From Pseudoflavonifractor sp. 60 (GTDB lineage: Bacteria > Bacillota > Clostridia > Oscillospirales > Oscillospiraceae): a stretch of DNA of 43,706 nt. The position numbers were made by a program, and so were the translations under genes. Shown here in pieces: positions 21,386 to 29,751 of this stretch (positions are counted from its first letter, which is position 1; the number at the start of each line of letters is the position of its first letter). The notes under the pieces were generated by a model. That model was given only the letters and a program-made list of their open reading frames with translations. It searched no databases and was not told the origin of the DNA. The stretch covers positions 1-43,706 of the forward strand of contig NZ_QWKI01000032.1 in assembly GCF_009911645.1 (NCBI RefSeq), given 5' to 3'.

Positions 21386-22195
21386 ATGGGAAAATTTGAC
21401 GGTCTGCTGCTGGCCAGCGACTTTGACGATACTCTGTACGGCCTGGACCTGCGCATTCCAGAGCGCAATCTGGAGGCCATCCGCTACTTCACCGATCAGG
21501 GGGGCCGCTTTGCCGTGGCCACCGGCAGAGCCCACCGCACCTTCGCCCCCTTTGCCCACCTGGTACCCATGAACGCTCCGGCGGTGCTGTCCAACGGCTC
21601 CGCCCTCTACGACTTCGCCCAGAACAAAATGATCTGCCAGACCTTCCTGCGCCCTCAGGCCCCCGCCGACCTGGAGGCGCTGGCCGAACAGTTTCCCGAG
21701 ATCGGCTTTGAGGCCTACTTCGGCGAGGACATTTACGTCTTCCAGCCCAACACTGTCACCGACTCCCACATGGCCAAGGTGGGCACCGGTTATATCCAGT
21801 GTACGCGTATCGCGGACATCCCGGTTCCCTGGACCAAGGTGATCCTCCAGCAGGATTTCCCCTATCTGCAAAGGGTCCAGCGGTGGATGCTGCACACCTT
21901 CCCCGGTGCCTACGAGGTCATCTTCTCCAACCGGTATCTGCTGGAGATGACCGACTTCGGCAGCAATAAGGGGGGGATGGTCCAACGGCTGGCGGACCAC
22001 CTGCACATCGCCCCGGGGCACGTCTACTGCGTCGGCGATAATCAGAACGACATTCCCATGCTGGCCCTGTCCGCCATCCCCTTTGCCCCCGCCAACTGCG
22101 CCCGGGAGGTGCAGGACTGGGGGGCCAGGGTGCTGTGCCACTGTGACGAGGGGGTCATAGGGGACATTGTGGCCCTTTTGGACGGGCTGTATTAG
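21386..22195 (+). CDS. Cof-type HAD-IIB family phosphatase
   Basis: A 269-residue HAD hydrolase. Motif I is DFDDT at 12-16 (nucleophile Asp12, acid/base Asp14), motif II is VATGRAH, and motif III/IV is the C-terminal SNKGGMVQRLADHL then VGDNQNDIPML. A type IIB cap lies between, as in Cof/YidA enzymes that dephosphorylate sugar phosphates or flavin/PLP-type metabolites. The AAAGGAGG ribosome site decides the ATG at 21386. The HerA-like ATPase gene follows after 29 bases with no terminator, so the two may share a transcript, though a functional link is not evident. Confidence 0.9.
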   Translation: MGKFDGLLLASDFDDTLYGLDLRIPERNLEAIRYFTDQGGRFAVATGRAHRTFAPFAHLVPMNAPAVLSNGSALYDFAQNKMICQTFLRPQAPADLEALAEQFPEIGFEAYFGEDIYVFQPNTVTDSHMAKVGTGYIQCTRIADIPVPWTKVILQQDFPYLQRVQRWMLHTFPGAYEVIFSNRYLLEMTDFGSNKGGMVQRLADHLHIAPGHVYCVGDNQNDIPMLALSAIPFAPANCAREVQDWGARVLCHCDEGVIGDIVALLDGLY

Positions 22196-22224
22196 GCAAC
22201 ACCACAGAAAAAGGAGGCAAACCC

Positions 22225-25200
22225 ATGGACGAACAGGAGCTGTCAGCGGGCCTGGCGCTGCTGGATTTTCTGGACCGGACCGCGGAGCACTGCCTGACCT
22301 CCTCTCCGGAGGTGCAGCCGCTGGAGCCGGAGACCCTCCGGCCCCAGGACGTGATCCTCTTCCGGGTCGACGAGATCACCTATGAAGAGGAGGCCCCCTG
22401 GAAGGAGGCGCTGGAGAATGTGATGAGCGCCGCCCGCATCCCCGGTGTAAATTTCGTCTACCTGCTGCTGGGCAGCGCCGCCGGAGTGCAGTTTTACTAC
22501 GGGCTGTCCCGGGACTACTCCGCCCCCGCCCGGGATAACAGGCTGACCATTGCCGAGCTGGGCGGCAGTGTGCTGAAGGACAGCCTTGCGGGCAACTTCC
22601 GGGGCAGCCAGGTGACGGCGGTGGAGGACCAGGACGCCATCCTAGAGCGAATGCGCCGCATGAAGAAGGTGGCCCGCATTGAGGGGGTCGCCGGCAGCGT
22701 GAAGGACGACGAGCGCTTCCAGAGCGTGGACCGGCTGGTGGACGTGATGCAGGGGGACCCGGAGGGGCCGCTGGTCCGGCAGGGGGAGTTCTGCCTGCTG
22801 GTGGTAGCCAAGGCGCTGGACCAGGAGCAGATCGCCCGGCTGGAGGGGGACATCTGCCAGACCTACAACACTCTGGCCCCCCTTCTCCGGTGCGGGGTCC
22901 AGGAGGGACGCAGCCTGGGGGAGGGCAGGACGATCACCCAGACCCGGGAGGACAGCGACAGCACCGCCGAGACCGACGCTCAGACCCACTGCGAGCAGAC
23001 TGCGGAGTCCTCCTCCTCGGGGAAGAGCCGGGACGTATCCACCGCCAAGGTCCATACCCACAACACCCAGAAGGACGACCGGAATACCGATACCAAGGCC
23101 ACCAGCAAGAACAAACAGGACGTCACCCAGACGGTGAGCGGGAACCGCACGACCCAGAGCGTGGAGGCGGGGCAGGAGACCCAGGACAGAACGGTGGTCA
23201 ATACCACCACCACCGGCGACCAGACCAACACCACGGTGGACGAGCGGACCACCAACAGCGCTGGGCGGACCACCAACACCTCTGACAGCCATGAGACGGG
23301 GACCCGGACCACCCACACCTCCACCCAGGGCCGCAGCGAGCAGACCAGCCAGAGCAGCGGCGTGACCCAGTCCCGCTCCCGGGAGTACCCCGACCGGCGG
23401 GTCCAGGAGTGGCTGAAGTACTGCGACGAGGTGATTTTGCCCCGCCTGGACTACGGCAGGGGCAAGGGGCTGTTCACAGCCGCCTGTTATGTTATGACCA
23501 ACAGCGCCAGCGCCCTGATCAAGCTGGAGAACACCGCCCTGTCCCTCTACTCCGGCAAGGAGGGCAACCGGATCCCCCTGCGCGCCTTCCATCTGGAGGA
23601 GAAGGACCCCCAGCGCCGGGCGGCCTGGAACCTTCAGCTGCCCCAGGGGCGTTTTCTCCCGGGGACCGGCCAGCGCGCCGCCCGGGCAGTGCTCTCCCAG
23701 CCCCCTTCCGCACCGGAGGGCTTCCCTCTGGGCAACTGGATCACCACCAACGAGCTGGCCATGATTGCCGGCCTGCCCCGGAAGGAGGTGGTGGGGATGC
23801 GCCTGCGGGAGGAGGTGGAGTTCGGCCTGAACTGCCCCCTGCCTCGGGAGGAGGACCGCATTGAGCTGGGCCGCCTGGTCCAGAACGGCAAGGTGATCTC
23901 CGTGCCGGTGTACCTGGACAAGGGAGTTTTGGACAAGCACATCTTTGTGTCGGGGGTCACGGGCAGCGGCAAGACCACCACCTGTCAGAACCTTCTGCTG
24001 CGCAGCGGGCTCCCCTTCCTGGTTATCGAGCCTGCCAAGACCGAATACCGGAGTATGGCCGGCCATCCGGAGTGCGGGGAGATGATCGTCTTCACCCTGG
24101 GGGACGACCGGGAGGCCCCCTTCCGCCTCAATCCCTTTGAGCTTCTCCCACGGGAGAGCATTACATCCCATGTGGACATGATGAAGGCCAGCATGGAGGC
24201 CGCCTTTGCCATGGAGGCCGCCATTCCCCAGCTCATTGAGGAGACCCTCTACCGCTGCTATGAGAACTTCGGCTGGGACATTGCCACAGGCCGGAACACC
24301 AGGTACCCCGACCCCTTTGCCCCCGGTGTGTACCCCTTCCCCCAGCTGAGCGACTTCCTCCAGGTCATCCCCAAGGTGGTGGAGGAGCACGACTTTGACG
24401 AGCGGCTGAAAAAGGACTACACCGGCTCCCTCACCGCACGCCTCAAGAATCTGACTCTGGGGGCCAAGGGGGCTATGCTGGACACCCCCCGGTCCATCGA
24501 CTGGGATTCCCTGCTGGACCGGCAGGTGGTCTTTGAGCTTCAGGAGGTGCGCAGCGGCAGTGAGAAGTCGCTGATTATGGGCTTTATCCTCTCCGCCTTT
24601 AACGAGGCCGTGCGAGAGCGGTTCGAGCGCCGGGGACAGCGGCCCCACTCCCACATCCTCCTGGTGGAGGAGGCCCACCGCCTGCTCAGCCGGTACACCC
24701 CCGGGGACAGCGCCAACAAGAAGCACGGGGTGGAGATGTTCTCCGATATGCTCTCCGAGATCCGGAAATACGGGGAGTGCCTTATCATCGCCGACCAGAT
24801 CCCCAACAAAATGGCGGAGGACGTACTGAAAAACACCAACACCAAAATTGTCCACCGCATTTTCGCCCAGGACGACAAGGAGGCCATCGGCAGCACCATG
24901 TCCCTCACTGGGGAGCAGAAGGGCTTTCTGTCCAACCTGGGGGCGGGGCGGGCCATCCTGTTCAGCGACGGCATGGGGCGGGCGGTCCAGGTGCAGGTGA
25001 CCCCCAAGGGGGAGGAGCCCCGCCCTCTCTCCGGCGGCTGGCTGCGGGAGCGGGCCTTCCGCTATTACCTGGAGGAGTCCCATATCTTCATGACTCTGAA
25101 GACCGACCCCTTTGCCCTGCCGCCGGAACGCTGCCGGCGGGCGCTGGATTTGATCCGGCTGGATATCCCCACGAGGATCATTGAGAACAGCCTGACGTGG

Positions 25201-25419
25201 AACCCGGAGTGGGCCGCCCTGCTGGGGGAGCTGCTGGAGGAGGGGGCGGTGTCGCCGGAGGACCTGGCTCAGTGGACCATCCCCCACGGCAGACGGCTCT
25301 CCCGGTGGCTGGGAACCCCGGAGGAGGACCGGCTGCGCCAGGTACTCCAGGAGTTTTTCACCGCCTACCCCCAGGGGGACAAGGCGCTGGGGCGGGTCCC
25401 CATAGACCGGTACTTTTAA
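22225..25419 (+). CDS. HerA/DUF87-like ATPase with N-terminal domain and Ser/Thr-rich insert
   Basis: A 1064-residue ATPase. Residues 1-230 form an unrecognised N-terminal domain (FVYLLLGSAAGVQFYYGL, LLVVAKALDQEQIARLEGDI). Residues about 236-386 are a low-complexity stretch very rich in Thr, Ser, Asn, Gln and Asp. Residues 390-1064 hold the motor: Walker A GVTGSGKTT at 577-585, LNPFELLP, Walker B HILLVEEAH at 810-818, IIADQIPNKM and NTNTKIVHRI. These are typical of HerA/DUF87 hexameric translocases of the FtsK-HerA class. HerA ATPases move DNA, partner with NurA in repair, or power defence complexes with SIR2 or nuclease partners. No NurA or known effector is seen here. Two uncharacterised genes follow tightly, forming a probable three-gene unit. 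The start ATG has AAAGGAGG upstream. Confidence 0.85.
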   Translation: MDEQELSAGLALLDFLDRTAEHCLTSSPEVQPLEPETLRPQDVILFRVDEITYEEEAPWKEALENVMSAARIPGVNFVYLLLGSAAGVQFYYGLSRDYSAPARDNRLTIAELGGSVLKDSLAGNFRGSQVTAVEDQDAILERMRRMKKVARIEGVAGSVKDDERFQSVDRLVDVMQGDPEGPLVRQGEFCLLVVAKALDQEQIARLEGDICQTYNTLAPLLRCGVQEGRSLGEGRTITQTREDSDSTAETDAQTHCEQTAESSSSGKSRDVSTAKVHTHNTQKDDRNTDTKATSKNKQDVTQTVSGNRTTQSVEAGQETQDRTVVNTTTTGDQTNTTVDERTTNSAGRTTNTSDSHETGTRTTHTSTQGRSEQTSQSSGVTQSRSREYPDRRVQEWLKYCDEVILPRLDYGRGKGLFTAACYVMTNSASALIKLENTALSLYSGKEGNRIPLRAFHLEEKDPQRRAAWNLQLPQGRFLPGTGQRAARAVLSQPPSAPEGFPLGNWITTNELAMIAGLPRKEVVGMRLREEVEFGLNCPLPREEDRIELGRLVQNGKVISVPVYLDKGVLDKHIFVSGVTGSGKTTTCQNLLLRSGLPFLVIEPAKTEYRSMAGHPECGEMIVFTLGDDREAPFRLNPFELLPRESITSHVDMMKASMEAAFAMEAAIPQLIEETLYRCYENFGWDIATGRNTRYPDPFAPGVYPFPQLSDFLQVIPKVVEEHDFDERLKKDYTGSLTARLKNLTLGAKGAMLDTPRSIDWDSLLDRQVVFELQEVRSGSEKSLIMGFILSAFNEAVRERFERRGQRPHSHILLVEEAHRLLSRYTPGDSANKKHGVEMFSDMLSEIRKYGECLIIADQIPNKMAEDVLKNTNTKIVHRIFAQDDKEAIGSTMSLTGEQKGFLSNLGAGRAILFSDGMGRAVQVQVTPKGEEPRPLSGGWLRERAFRYYLEESHIFMTLKTDPFALPPERCRRALDLIRLDIPTRIIENSLTWNPEWAALLGELLEEGAVSPEDLAQWTIPHGRRLSRWLGTPEEDRLRQVLQEFFTAYPQGDKALGRVPIDRYF
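22930..23382 (+). repeat. Ser/Thr/Asn/Gln-rich low-complexity segment of the HerA-like gene
   Basis: Codons for about 150 residues in which Thr and Ser alternate with polar residues (for example VVNTTTTGDQTNTTVDERTT). No exact repeat unit. It separates the N-terminal domain from the ATPase domain and is unusual for HerA proteins. Confidence 0.7.
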
Positions 25420-25441
25420 ATAGACAACAGGAGGAATATTG

Positions 25442-26164
25442 ATGGGCATATTTTCGAGCATTTCCGACGCACTGGGCAGCGCCCTGAGCCGAGGGCTGAG
25501 CAAGGCGGCCAGTCTGTGCGCCTCAATAGGCAGCAAGGTCAAGGTGATGTACGGCGTCAGCAAATTTCTGGAGGGCGTCCCCGAGCTGGAACTGGCGGTG
25601 GAGGTCATCCGCGCCATTGGGAAGATTATTGTATCGGTGTCGGATATTCTTTTGGAAAAGCCGGCGGAGGAGGCGCCGGAGGATCTGGGGATGAAGGCGG
25701 AGAAGTGCTTCCGGGAGGAGCGGCTGGAGGAGCGGGACTTTGAAAGCGCTCAGGCTTACATCGAGTATCTGCGCAGCGAGATCAAGCTGGACCCGGCGGA
25801 GAAGGAGGGACTGTCGGAGGAGGAGCTCCAGAAGTACGCCGCCGTGGGGGTCGGGCTCTACGTTCAGGCCATGGAGGAGCGTTATGGTGTGAAGCTGGAG
25901 CCTGAGTTCTGGCGGGCGGTCTACCGTACCCGGCTGACGGCGGACCAGATCCCGACGCTGATCACCGCCATGCAGGAGGGGGAGATGACCGACGGCGCGG
26001 CCCTGGACGGCTATCTGTCCGGGGAGCTGAAGGATACAGCGGTGTGGACCAGGGCCTATGACGTGCTGGAGGCTTATACCCGGGCTGCCGGCGGGACCAC
26101 CACGGTACGGGACCTGCGCCAGAGCTATTTGAGAGAGGAGCAGACCGGTGACAGCCAGGAATAA
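25442..26164 (+). CDS. HerA-cassette protein 2, amphipathic N-terminus, unknown
   Basis: A 240-residue protein with no family that I recognise. Residues 1-75 are Ala/Ser/Gly/Ile-rich and strongly amphipathic to hydrophobic (MGIFSSISDALGSALSRGLS, later IGKIIVSVSDILL), as in proteins that lie on or enter membranes. The rest is soluble and charged, with acidic helices (EELQKYAAVGVGLYVQAMEE) and no catalytic motif. It starts 22 bases after the HerA-like stop behind AGGAGG. The next gene begins inside its last codons, so all three are probably made together. A scaffold or membrane effector role is possible but unproven. Confidence 0.7.
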   Translation: MGIFSSISDALGSALSRGLSKAASLCASIGSKVKVMYGVSKFLEGVPELELAVEVIRAIGKIIVSVSDILLEKPAEEAPEDLGMKAEKCFREERLEERDFESAQAYIEYLRSEIKLDPAEKEGLSEEELQKYAAVGVGLYVQAMEERYGVKLEPEFWRAVYRTRLTADQIPTLITAMQEGEMTDGAALDGYLSGELKDTAVWTRAYDVLEAYTRAAGGTTTVRDLRQSYLREEQTGDSQE

Positions 26165-26672
26165 GGGACGGGATATCTCTATTGTGCTGTGCTGGAGCGG
26201 GGGGAGGGTCACCGGGAGCTGGAGCTGCCAGGGAGAGGAGACCGTCAAGCCGGTGACAGTGGACGGGGAGGACCGGGATCTCCCCTGGCGGCCGGAGCTC
26301 TGGACGCGCATCCTCTCCAACCTCCGGTTCAACCCCCGGCTGGACCGCTGCCGGCTGCTGGTATACACCTTTGGGGAGGAGACGCCGGTCCTTCCTTCGC
26401 TGGACAGCGCCTGGGAGTGGACCGTCCAGGAGCTGTCTGGAGCCCTGGAGGAGAAGCCCGCCGTGGGCCGGTGGCAGCTCAACGGGGAGGAGCTTCAGGG
26501 GCGGTACAGGGATCTGTTCCCCGGGATCGAGCACGGGCCGGGCAGTATATGCCGGATGTTTACCGCCCCGGCGCTGAACATTGCCCCTGCCGGGGAGGGC
26601 CGCACCTCCCTGTTTGAAATCATGCCCGAGGCGGAGCGCAGGGCGAACCCGTCGGGCCGCCCCAGAACATAA
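26148..26672 (+). CDS. HerA-cassette protein 3, unknown
   Basis: A 174-residue soluble protein beginning at a GTG inside the end of the preceding gene (17-base overlap). It opens with a predicted beta hairpin (RDISIVLCWSGGRVTGSWSC), has a Trp-rich middle (LPWRPELWTRILSNLRFNPR) and LLVYTFGEETPVLPSLDSAW, and ends in a basic tail (RRANPSGRPRT). No nuclease, SIR2, protease or toxin motif was found. It closes the HerA cassette and is followed by a strong terminator. The overlap implies coupled translation with protein 2. Confidence 0.65.
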   Translation: MTARNKGRDISIVLCWSGGRVTGSWSCQGEETVKPVTVDGEDRDLPWRPELWTRILSNLRFNPRLDRCRLLVYTFGEETPVLPSLDSAWEWTVQELSGALEEKPAVGRWQLNGEELQGRYRDLFPGIEHGPGSICRMFTAPALNIAPAGEGRTSLFEIMPEAERRANPSGRPRT

Positions 26673-26675
26673 CAG

Positions 26676-26710
26676 AAGCCGGAGTCCCTGACCGGGGCTT
26701 CGGCTTTTTT
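26676..26710 (+). terminator. Terminator of the HerA cassette
   Basis: AAGCCGGAGTCCC pairs with GGGGCTTCGGCTT (two wobble pairs) around TGACC and is followed by more T residues. Confidence 0.8.
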
Positions 26711-26777
26711 CCGCAGAAGGCGGCGGACTCGCTTCCAATTGTCTGTGTGCAAGCAACGCGTTCAGGGCATTGGGTCG

Positions 26778-27122
26778 CTACTCCAGATCCTCGATCCGCA
26801 TCCGGTTCAGGCCGTCCAGGGTCTCCTTTCGGCCCTTGCAGTGCAGCCAGATACCCCCGAAGACAATGGTGGGGATGTTGGTCACCAGGAAGATAATACC
26901 CATGATTACCAGATTCCCAGGTGCGGCGCCCACCAAATTGAATGCAAGGAGAAGGGTCATCAGCAGCGACATTACCAGCGAGATTCCCGGCAGGACCAGC
27001 CCCAGGTACACGCTCTTTTTGCACAGCAACACCTGGAGCGCCACCAGCAGAGCGATGGGCAGTAAAAACGCAAACAATATAACGGGAATTGTGACCAATC
27101 CCACAGTAAAATTCATTGCCAT
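26778..27122 (-). CDS. Small multi-pass membrane protein paired with the DUF2089 regulator
   Basis: A 114-residue protein with three hydrophobic helices (about 9-33, 38-64 and 70-93) and a charged C-terminal tail (KGRKETLDGLNRMRIEDLE). No family recognised. Its ATG overlaps the stop of the DUF2089 gene by one base (TAATG), and GGGAGG lies 7 bases upstream, so it is co-translated with that regulator. Such pairs of a small cytosolic HTH protein and a membrane protein often work as sensor and regulator, which is inference here. Confidence 0.65.
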   Translation of the reverse strand: MAMNFTVGLVTIPVILFAFLLPIALLVALQVLLCKKSVYLGLVLPGISLVMSLLMTLLLAFNLVGAAPGNLVIMGIIFLVTNIPTIVFGGIWLHCKGRKETLDGLNRMRIEDLE

Positions 27123-27427
27123 TACAAATCCTCCCTTTTCTTTGTCCTCTTATACTCCGCAATCAGGACCTTGGCGGTGTCCAAATCCAGCTTTTCATTC
27201 ACCGCCAGACGTTTGATCGTAGCGATGTAGGGGTCGGCGGCGGCGTCCTCGGTCAGCTTGATTTTCTGGATCAGCCGGTCCAGGCGCAGGCGCACCGTGG
27301 GATAGGTGACGCCGTACTGTCCAGCCATCTCCTTCAGTGACCCGGAGGCCAGAATGAACTTTTTGATAAACACCACATCCTCTTCCTCCAGTCCGGCCAT
27401 CCACTCGGGCAGCAGTTCAATTGCCAT
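27122..27427 (-). CDS. DUF2089 family protein (HTH-containing)
   Basis: A 101-residue protein. The LPEWMAGLEEEDVVFIKKFI and LASGSLKEMAGQYGVTYPTV blocks, followed by RLRLDRLIQKI, are the hallmark of the DUF2089 C-terminal helix-turn-helix region, here without the usual N-terminal zinc ribbon. It is probably a DNA-binding regulator. The ATG at 27427 is preceded by GGGGGAG. The longer upstream frame is AT-rich promoter DNA. A near-consensus promoter lies at 27452-27480. Confidence 0.8.
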   Translation of the reverse strand: MAIELLPEWMAGLEEEDVVFIKKFILASGSLKEMAGQYGVTYPTVRLRLDRLIQKIKLTEDAAADPYIATIKRLAVNEKLDLDTAKVLIAEYKRTKKREDL

Positions 27428-27451
27428 ATGGCTCCCCCTTTCTGCCTCTTT

Positions 27452-27480
27452 ATTATATACTTTAATAAAATAAAAGTCAA
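27452..27480 (-). promoter_or_regulatory. Promoter of the DUF2089 operon
   Basis: On the minus strand TTGACT (27480-27475), 17 bases, TATAAT (27457-27452), in a strongly AT-rich patch. Confidence 0.8.
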
Positions 27481-27512
27481 CATTTAATTTTATTCTTCTT
27501 TTTATAAAAATA

Positions 27513-27534
27513 ATCCCCACCAGGGGGTGGGGAT
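27513..27534 (-). terminator. Terminator of the EamA transporter gene
   Basis: ATCCCCACC and GGTGGGGAT form a 9-bp stem with a 4-base loop, followed on the minus strand by TATTTTTAT. Confidence 0.8.
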
Positions 27535-27542
27535 GAGGGGAG

Positions 27543-28427
27543 TCAGGTTTTCTTGTGGAGGAAGGAGAATTTGGTCTCGGAGCACACCACCGCCACGAAA
27601 ATCAGGGCGAAGCCGGCCAGCAGACGGCCCGTCACCGGGTCGCCATAGAAAATCACCGAGGCGGCAACCCCGAACACCGACTCCAGGGAGAGGATCACCG
27701 AGGCGGAGGCGGGGTCGGACCAGAACTGTCCCACGTTCTGGAACAGCAGCGCCACGGTGGTGGCCATGACGCAAAGATAGACCATAGGCAGCAGCAGCGC
27801 CGGGTCGGACAGGGCGGCAGCGGGGAAGGTCTCGGTGCAGGCCCCGCAGATCCAGGCGTAGAGGGCGGCAAAGGCGAACTGAAACACGGTGAGCAGGGTG
27901 ATGTCCTTCCCAGGGGACACCTTGGCCACCGCTACAATGTGACTGGCGTAGAAGAGGGCGCCGCACAGGGTGAGCAGGTCGCCGGTGTTGATGGTCAGGT
28001 CCTCCGTGAGGGACACCAGCCCAACCCCCGTCACGCACAGCAGGGCGGCGGCGATGTTGTACCGGTCGGGCCGCACCTTCACCACCGCCCAGGTGAGGAA
28101 GGGGACCAGCACACAGTAGACCGCCGTCAGGAAGGCGTTCTTGGAGGGGGTCGTCTGTGCCAGGCCGAAGGTCTGTACTGAGTAGGCCAGGAAGAGAAAT
28201 CCTCCAATCGCCGCTCCCCGCCACAGATAGTCCAAGGTGAATTTCCTCCACTTCCTCCAGGCCGCCAGGGACAGCAGCACCGCCCCGGCGGTGAAGCGGA
28301 TGGCCAGCAGGAAAAAGACGGGCATCACGTCCAGGGCGTTTTTCATAATGAAGAAGGAGGTGCCCCAGATCAGGGCGGCGGAAAAGAGCATGGGCTTGGC
28401 CAACATCCGCATAGTTTTAGGGGACAT
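27543..28427 (-). CDS. EamA/DMT-superfamily transporter
   Basis: A 294-residue membrane protein with about ten helices arranged as two EamA repeats. The first begins near ALIWGTSFFIMKNALDVMPV with the FAYS-like YSVQTFGLAQTTPSKNAFLT segment. The second contains LLTLCGALFYASHIVAVAKV and LSLESVFGVAASVIFYGDPV. This is the common drug/metabolite exporter fold; the substrate cannot be told. The ATG at 28427 has GGAG 8 bases upstream. It is transcribed alone. Confidence 0.9.
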   Translation of the reverse strand: MSPKTMRMLAKPMLFSAALIWGTSFFIMKNALDVMPVFFLLAIRFTAGAVLLSLAAWRKWRKFTLDYLWRGAAIGGFLFLAYSVQTFGLAQTTPSKNAFLTAVYCVLVPFLTWAVVKVRPDRYNIAAALLCVTGVGLVSLTEDLTINTGDLLTLCGALFYASHIVAVAKVSPGKDITLLTVFQFAFAALYAWICGACTETFPAAALSDPALLLPMVYLCVMATTVALLFQNVGQFWSDPASASVILSLESVFGVAASVIFYGDPVTGRLLAGFALIFVAVVCSETKFSFLHKKT

Positions 28428-28533
28428 AGTATCAACTCCGGATTGCAAAATGAGGGGCTGCATGGTAGGATGGGAGCAGCCGCACAGAAGGCGTCAAGCC
28501 TCTGACCGCGTCCACAGGGAAACGTTTCTTTTT

Positions 28534-28585
28534 TCTTTTCAAAGAAAAGAAGGCCCGTCCGGCGGGGACAATGGCGAGGACAAAA
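28534..28585 (-). repeat. Dispersed intergenic repeat, copy 2
   Basis: Inverted relative to copy 1 (8695-8734). On the minus strand TTTTGTCCTCGCC, then an extra ATTGTCCCCGCC, then GGACGGGCCTTCTTTTC and TTTGAAAAGA. It lies between the EamA gene and sfsA, a 202-base gap with no other feature seen. Confidence 0.7.
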
Positions 28586-28629
28586 CGCAAGCGTCTCTTA
28601 TCATACATAGAAACAGGAGAATTGGCAAG

Positions 28630-29322
28630 ATGGAATACGGAAAAATTTTACCGGGCACCTTTCTGACGCGGCTAAACCGGTTTGTGGCCCATGTGGAGGC
28701 GGAGGGGGAGCTTCAGGTCTGCCACGTCAAGAATACGGGGCGGTGCCGTGAGCTGCTGGTCCCCGGGGCCCGGGTCTGGCTGGAGGAGAGCGCCAATCCC
28801 GCCCGCAAGACCAAATTCGATTTGATTGCGGTGGAGAAGGAGCGGCCCCAGGGTCCGCTGCTGATTAACATGGACTCCCAGGCACCCAACAAGGTCTTTG
28901 GGGAGTGGGCGGCGGCAGGCGGCCTGGGCTTTACGCCTGAGCTCCTGCGTCCGGAGATGACTTATGGCAATTCCCGCTTCGACTATTACTGGGAGTATTC
29001 GGACCGCCGGGGCTTCTGGGAGGTCAAAGGGGTCACGCTGGAGGAAAACGCCGTGGCCCGCTTCCCCGACGCCCCGACCCTGCGCGGAGTGAAGCACCTG
29101 GAGGAGCTGATGCTGGCCCGCCAGGCGGGATATGAGGCGGGGGTGTGCTTCGTTGTCCAGATGGAGGGCATGGACCGGGTGGAGCCCAACGACCTGACCC
29201 ACCCGGACTTCGGCGCGGCCCTGCGGCGGGCGGCCCATGCGGGGGTTGAGGTGCTGGCTCTGGAGTGCGCTGTGGAGCCGGGGCGGCTGACCATCCGGCG
29301 GCCCATTCCAGTGGGGCTGTAA
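28630..29322 (+). CDS. sfsA: DNA/RNA nuclease SfsA homologue
   Basis: A 230-residue protein of normal SfsA length. It has the N-terminal OB-like part with RLNRFVAHVEAEGELQVCHV, the NTGRCRELLVPGARVWLEES motif, and the nuclease core SRFDYYWEY...GFWEVKGVTLEE (about 119-143), where the Asp and Glu-x-Lys fit the PD-(D/E)xK pattern. SfsA was first named for sugar-fermentation stimulation and is now seen as a nucleic-acid-binding nuclease-fold protein. The ATG at 28630 is the family start, and the upstream open frame runs into the dispersed repeat. Confidence 0.92.
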   Translation: MEYGKILPGTFLTRLNRFVAHVEAEGELQVCHVKNTGRCRELLVPGARVWLEESANPARKTKFDLIAVEKERPQGPLLINMDSQAPNKVFGEWAAAGGLGFTPELLRPEMTYGNSRFDYYWEYSDRRGFWEVKGVTLEENAVARFPDAPTLRGVKHLEELMLARQAGYEAGVCFVVQMEGMDRVEPNDLTHPDFGAALRRAAHAGVEVLALECAVEPGRLTIRRPIPVGL

Positions 29323-29385
29323 AGGCTAAAGTTTTGGGGCAGTTGTGCCGATAATCCTATCGTATCAACAAAAGGGGGTATCCAT

Positions 29386-29736
29386 ATGGAGATTCTCGAA
29401 AGCGCCAGCAGCAAGGAGACCGCCGGAGCAGAGCAGGAGGGCCGCGTCTCCATTGACCGGTTTGTGGCGACCCGCCGGTTTGAGGTACGGGACGAGGAGG
29501 AGAAGGTGGAAGCCGCTATGGCCCTGTATGAGAAGGCCGCCAGGGCGCGATTCCCCAGCGAGCCTCTGGATATACCGCTGGAGCCCGCCGACGAGGAGGA
29601 GCTGGAGGCCATGTCCCAGCAGCTGAAGCTCCAGCAGAAGTGCCAGGACATTGCCGCTTTGATTTTGGTGGACGAGCTGGAGGAGGAACTGGAAGACGAC
29701 GAGGACGACGAGCCGAAAAAGCGGCGGCGGAAATAA
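29386..29736 (+). CDS. Small acidic helical protein, paralogue of the next gene
   Basis: A 116-residue cytosolic protein. The C-terminal half has DEEELEAMSQQLKLQQKCQD, followed by IAALILVDELEEELEDD and a basic end (KKRRRK). The block LEAMSQQLKLQQKCQDIAAL is plainly related to LDALSKQLDVQMKCMKIAAN in the next gene, so the two are likely products of duplication. No known domain. AAAGGGGG precedes the ATG. Confidence 0.65.
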   Translation: MEILESASSKETAGAEQEGRVSIDRFVATRRFEVRDEEEKVEAAMALYEKAARARFPSEPLDIPLEPADEEELEAMSQQLKLQQKCQDIAALILVDELEEELEDDEDDEPKKRRRK

Positions 29737-29751
29737 AGGAGGGCGTGGACC

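Noticed and set aside
22225-25419. FtsK/TraG-type conjugation ATPase as an identity for the large ATPase
   Set aside because: No membrane helices, no gamma domain, and no relaxase or mating genes nearby; the motif set fits HerA/DUF87 better.
22642-25617. 991-codon open frame antisense to the HerA-like ATPase
   Set aside because: Gly/Pro/Leu-rich shadow with no motif; the sense strand has Walker A and B and a ribosome site.
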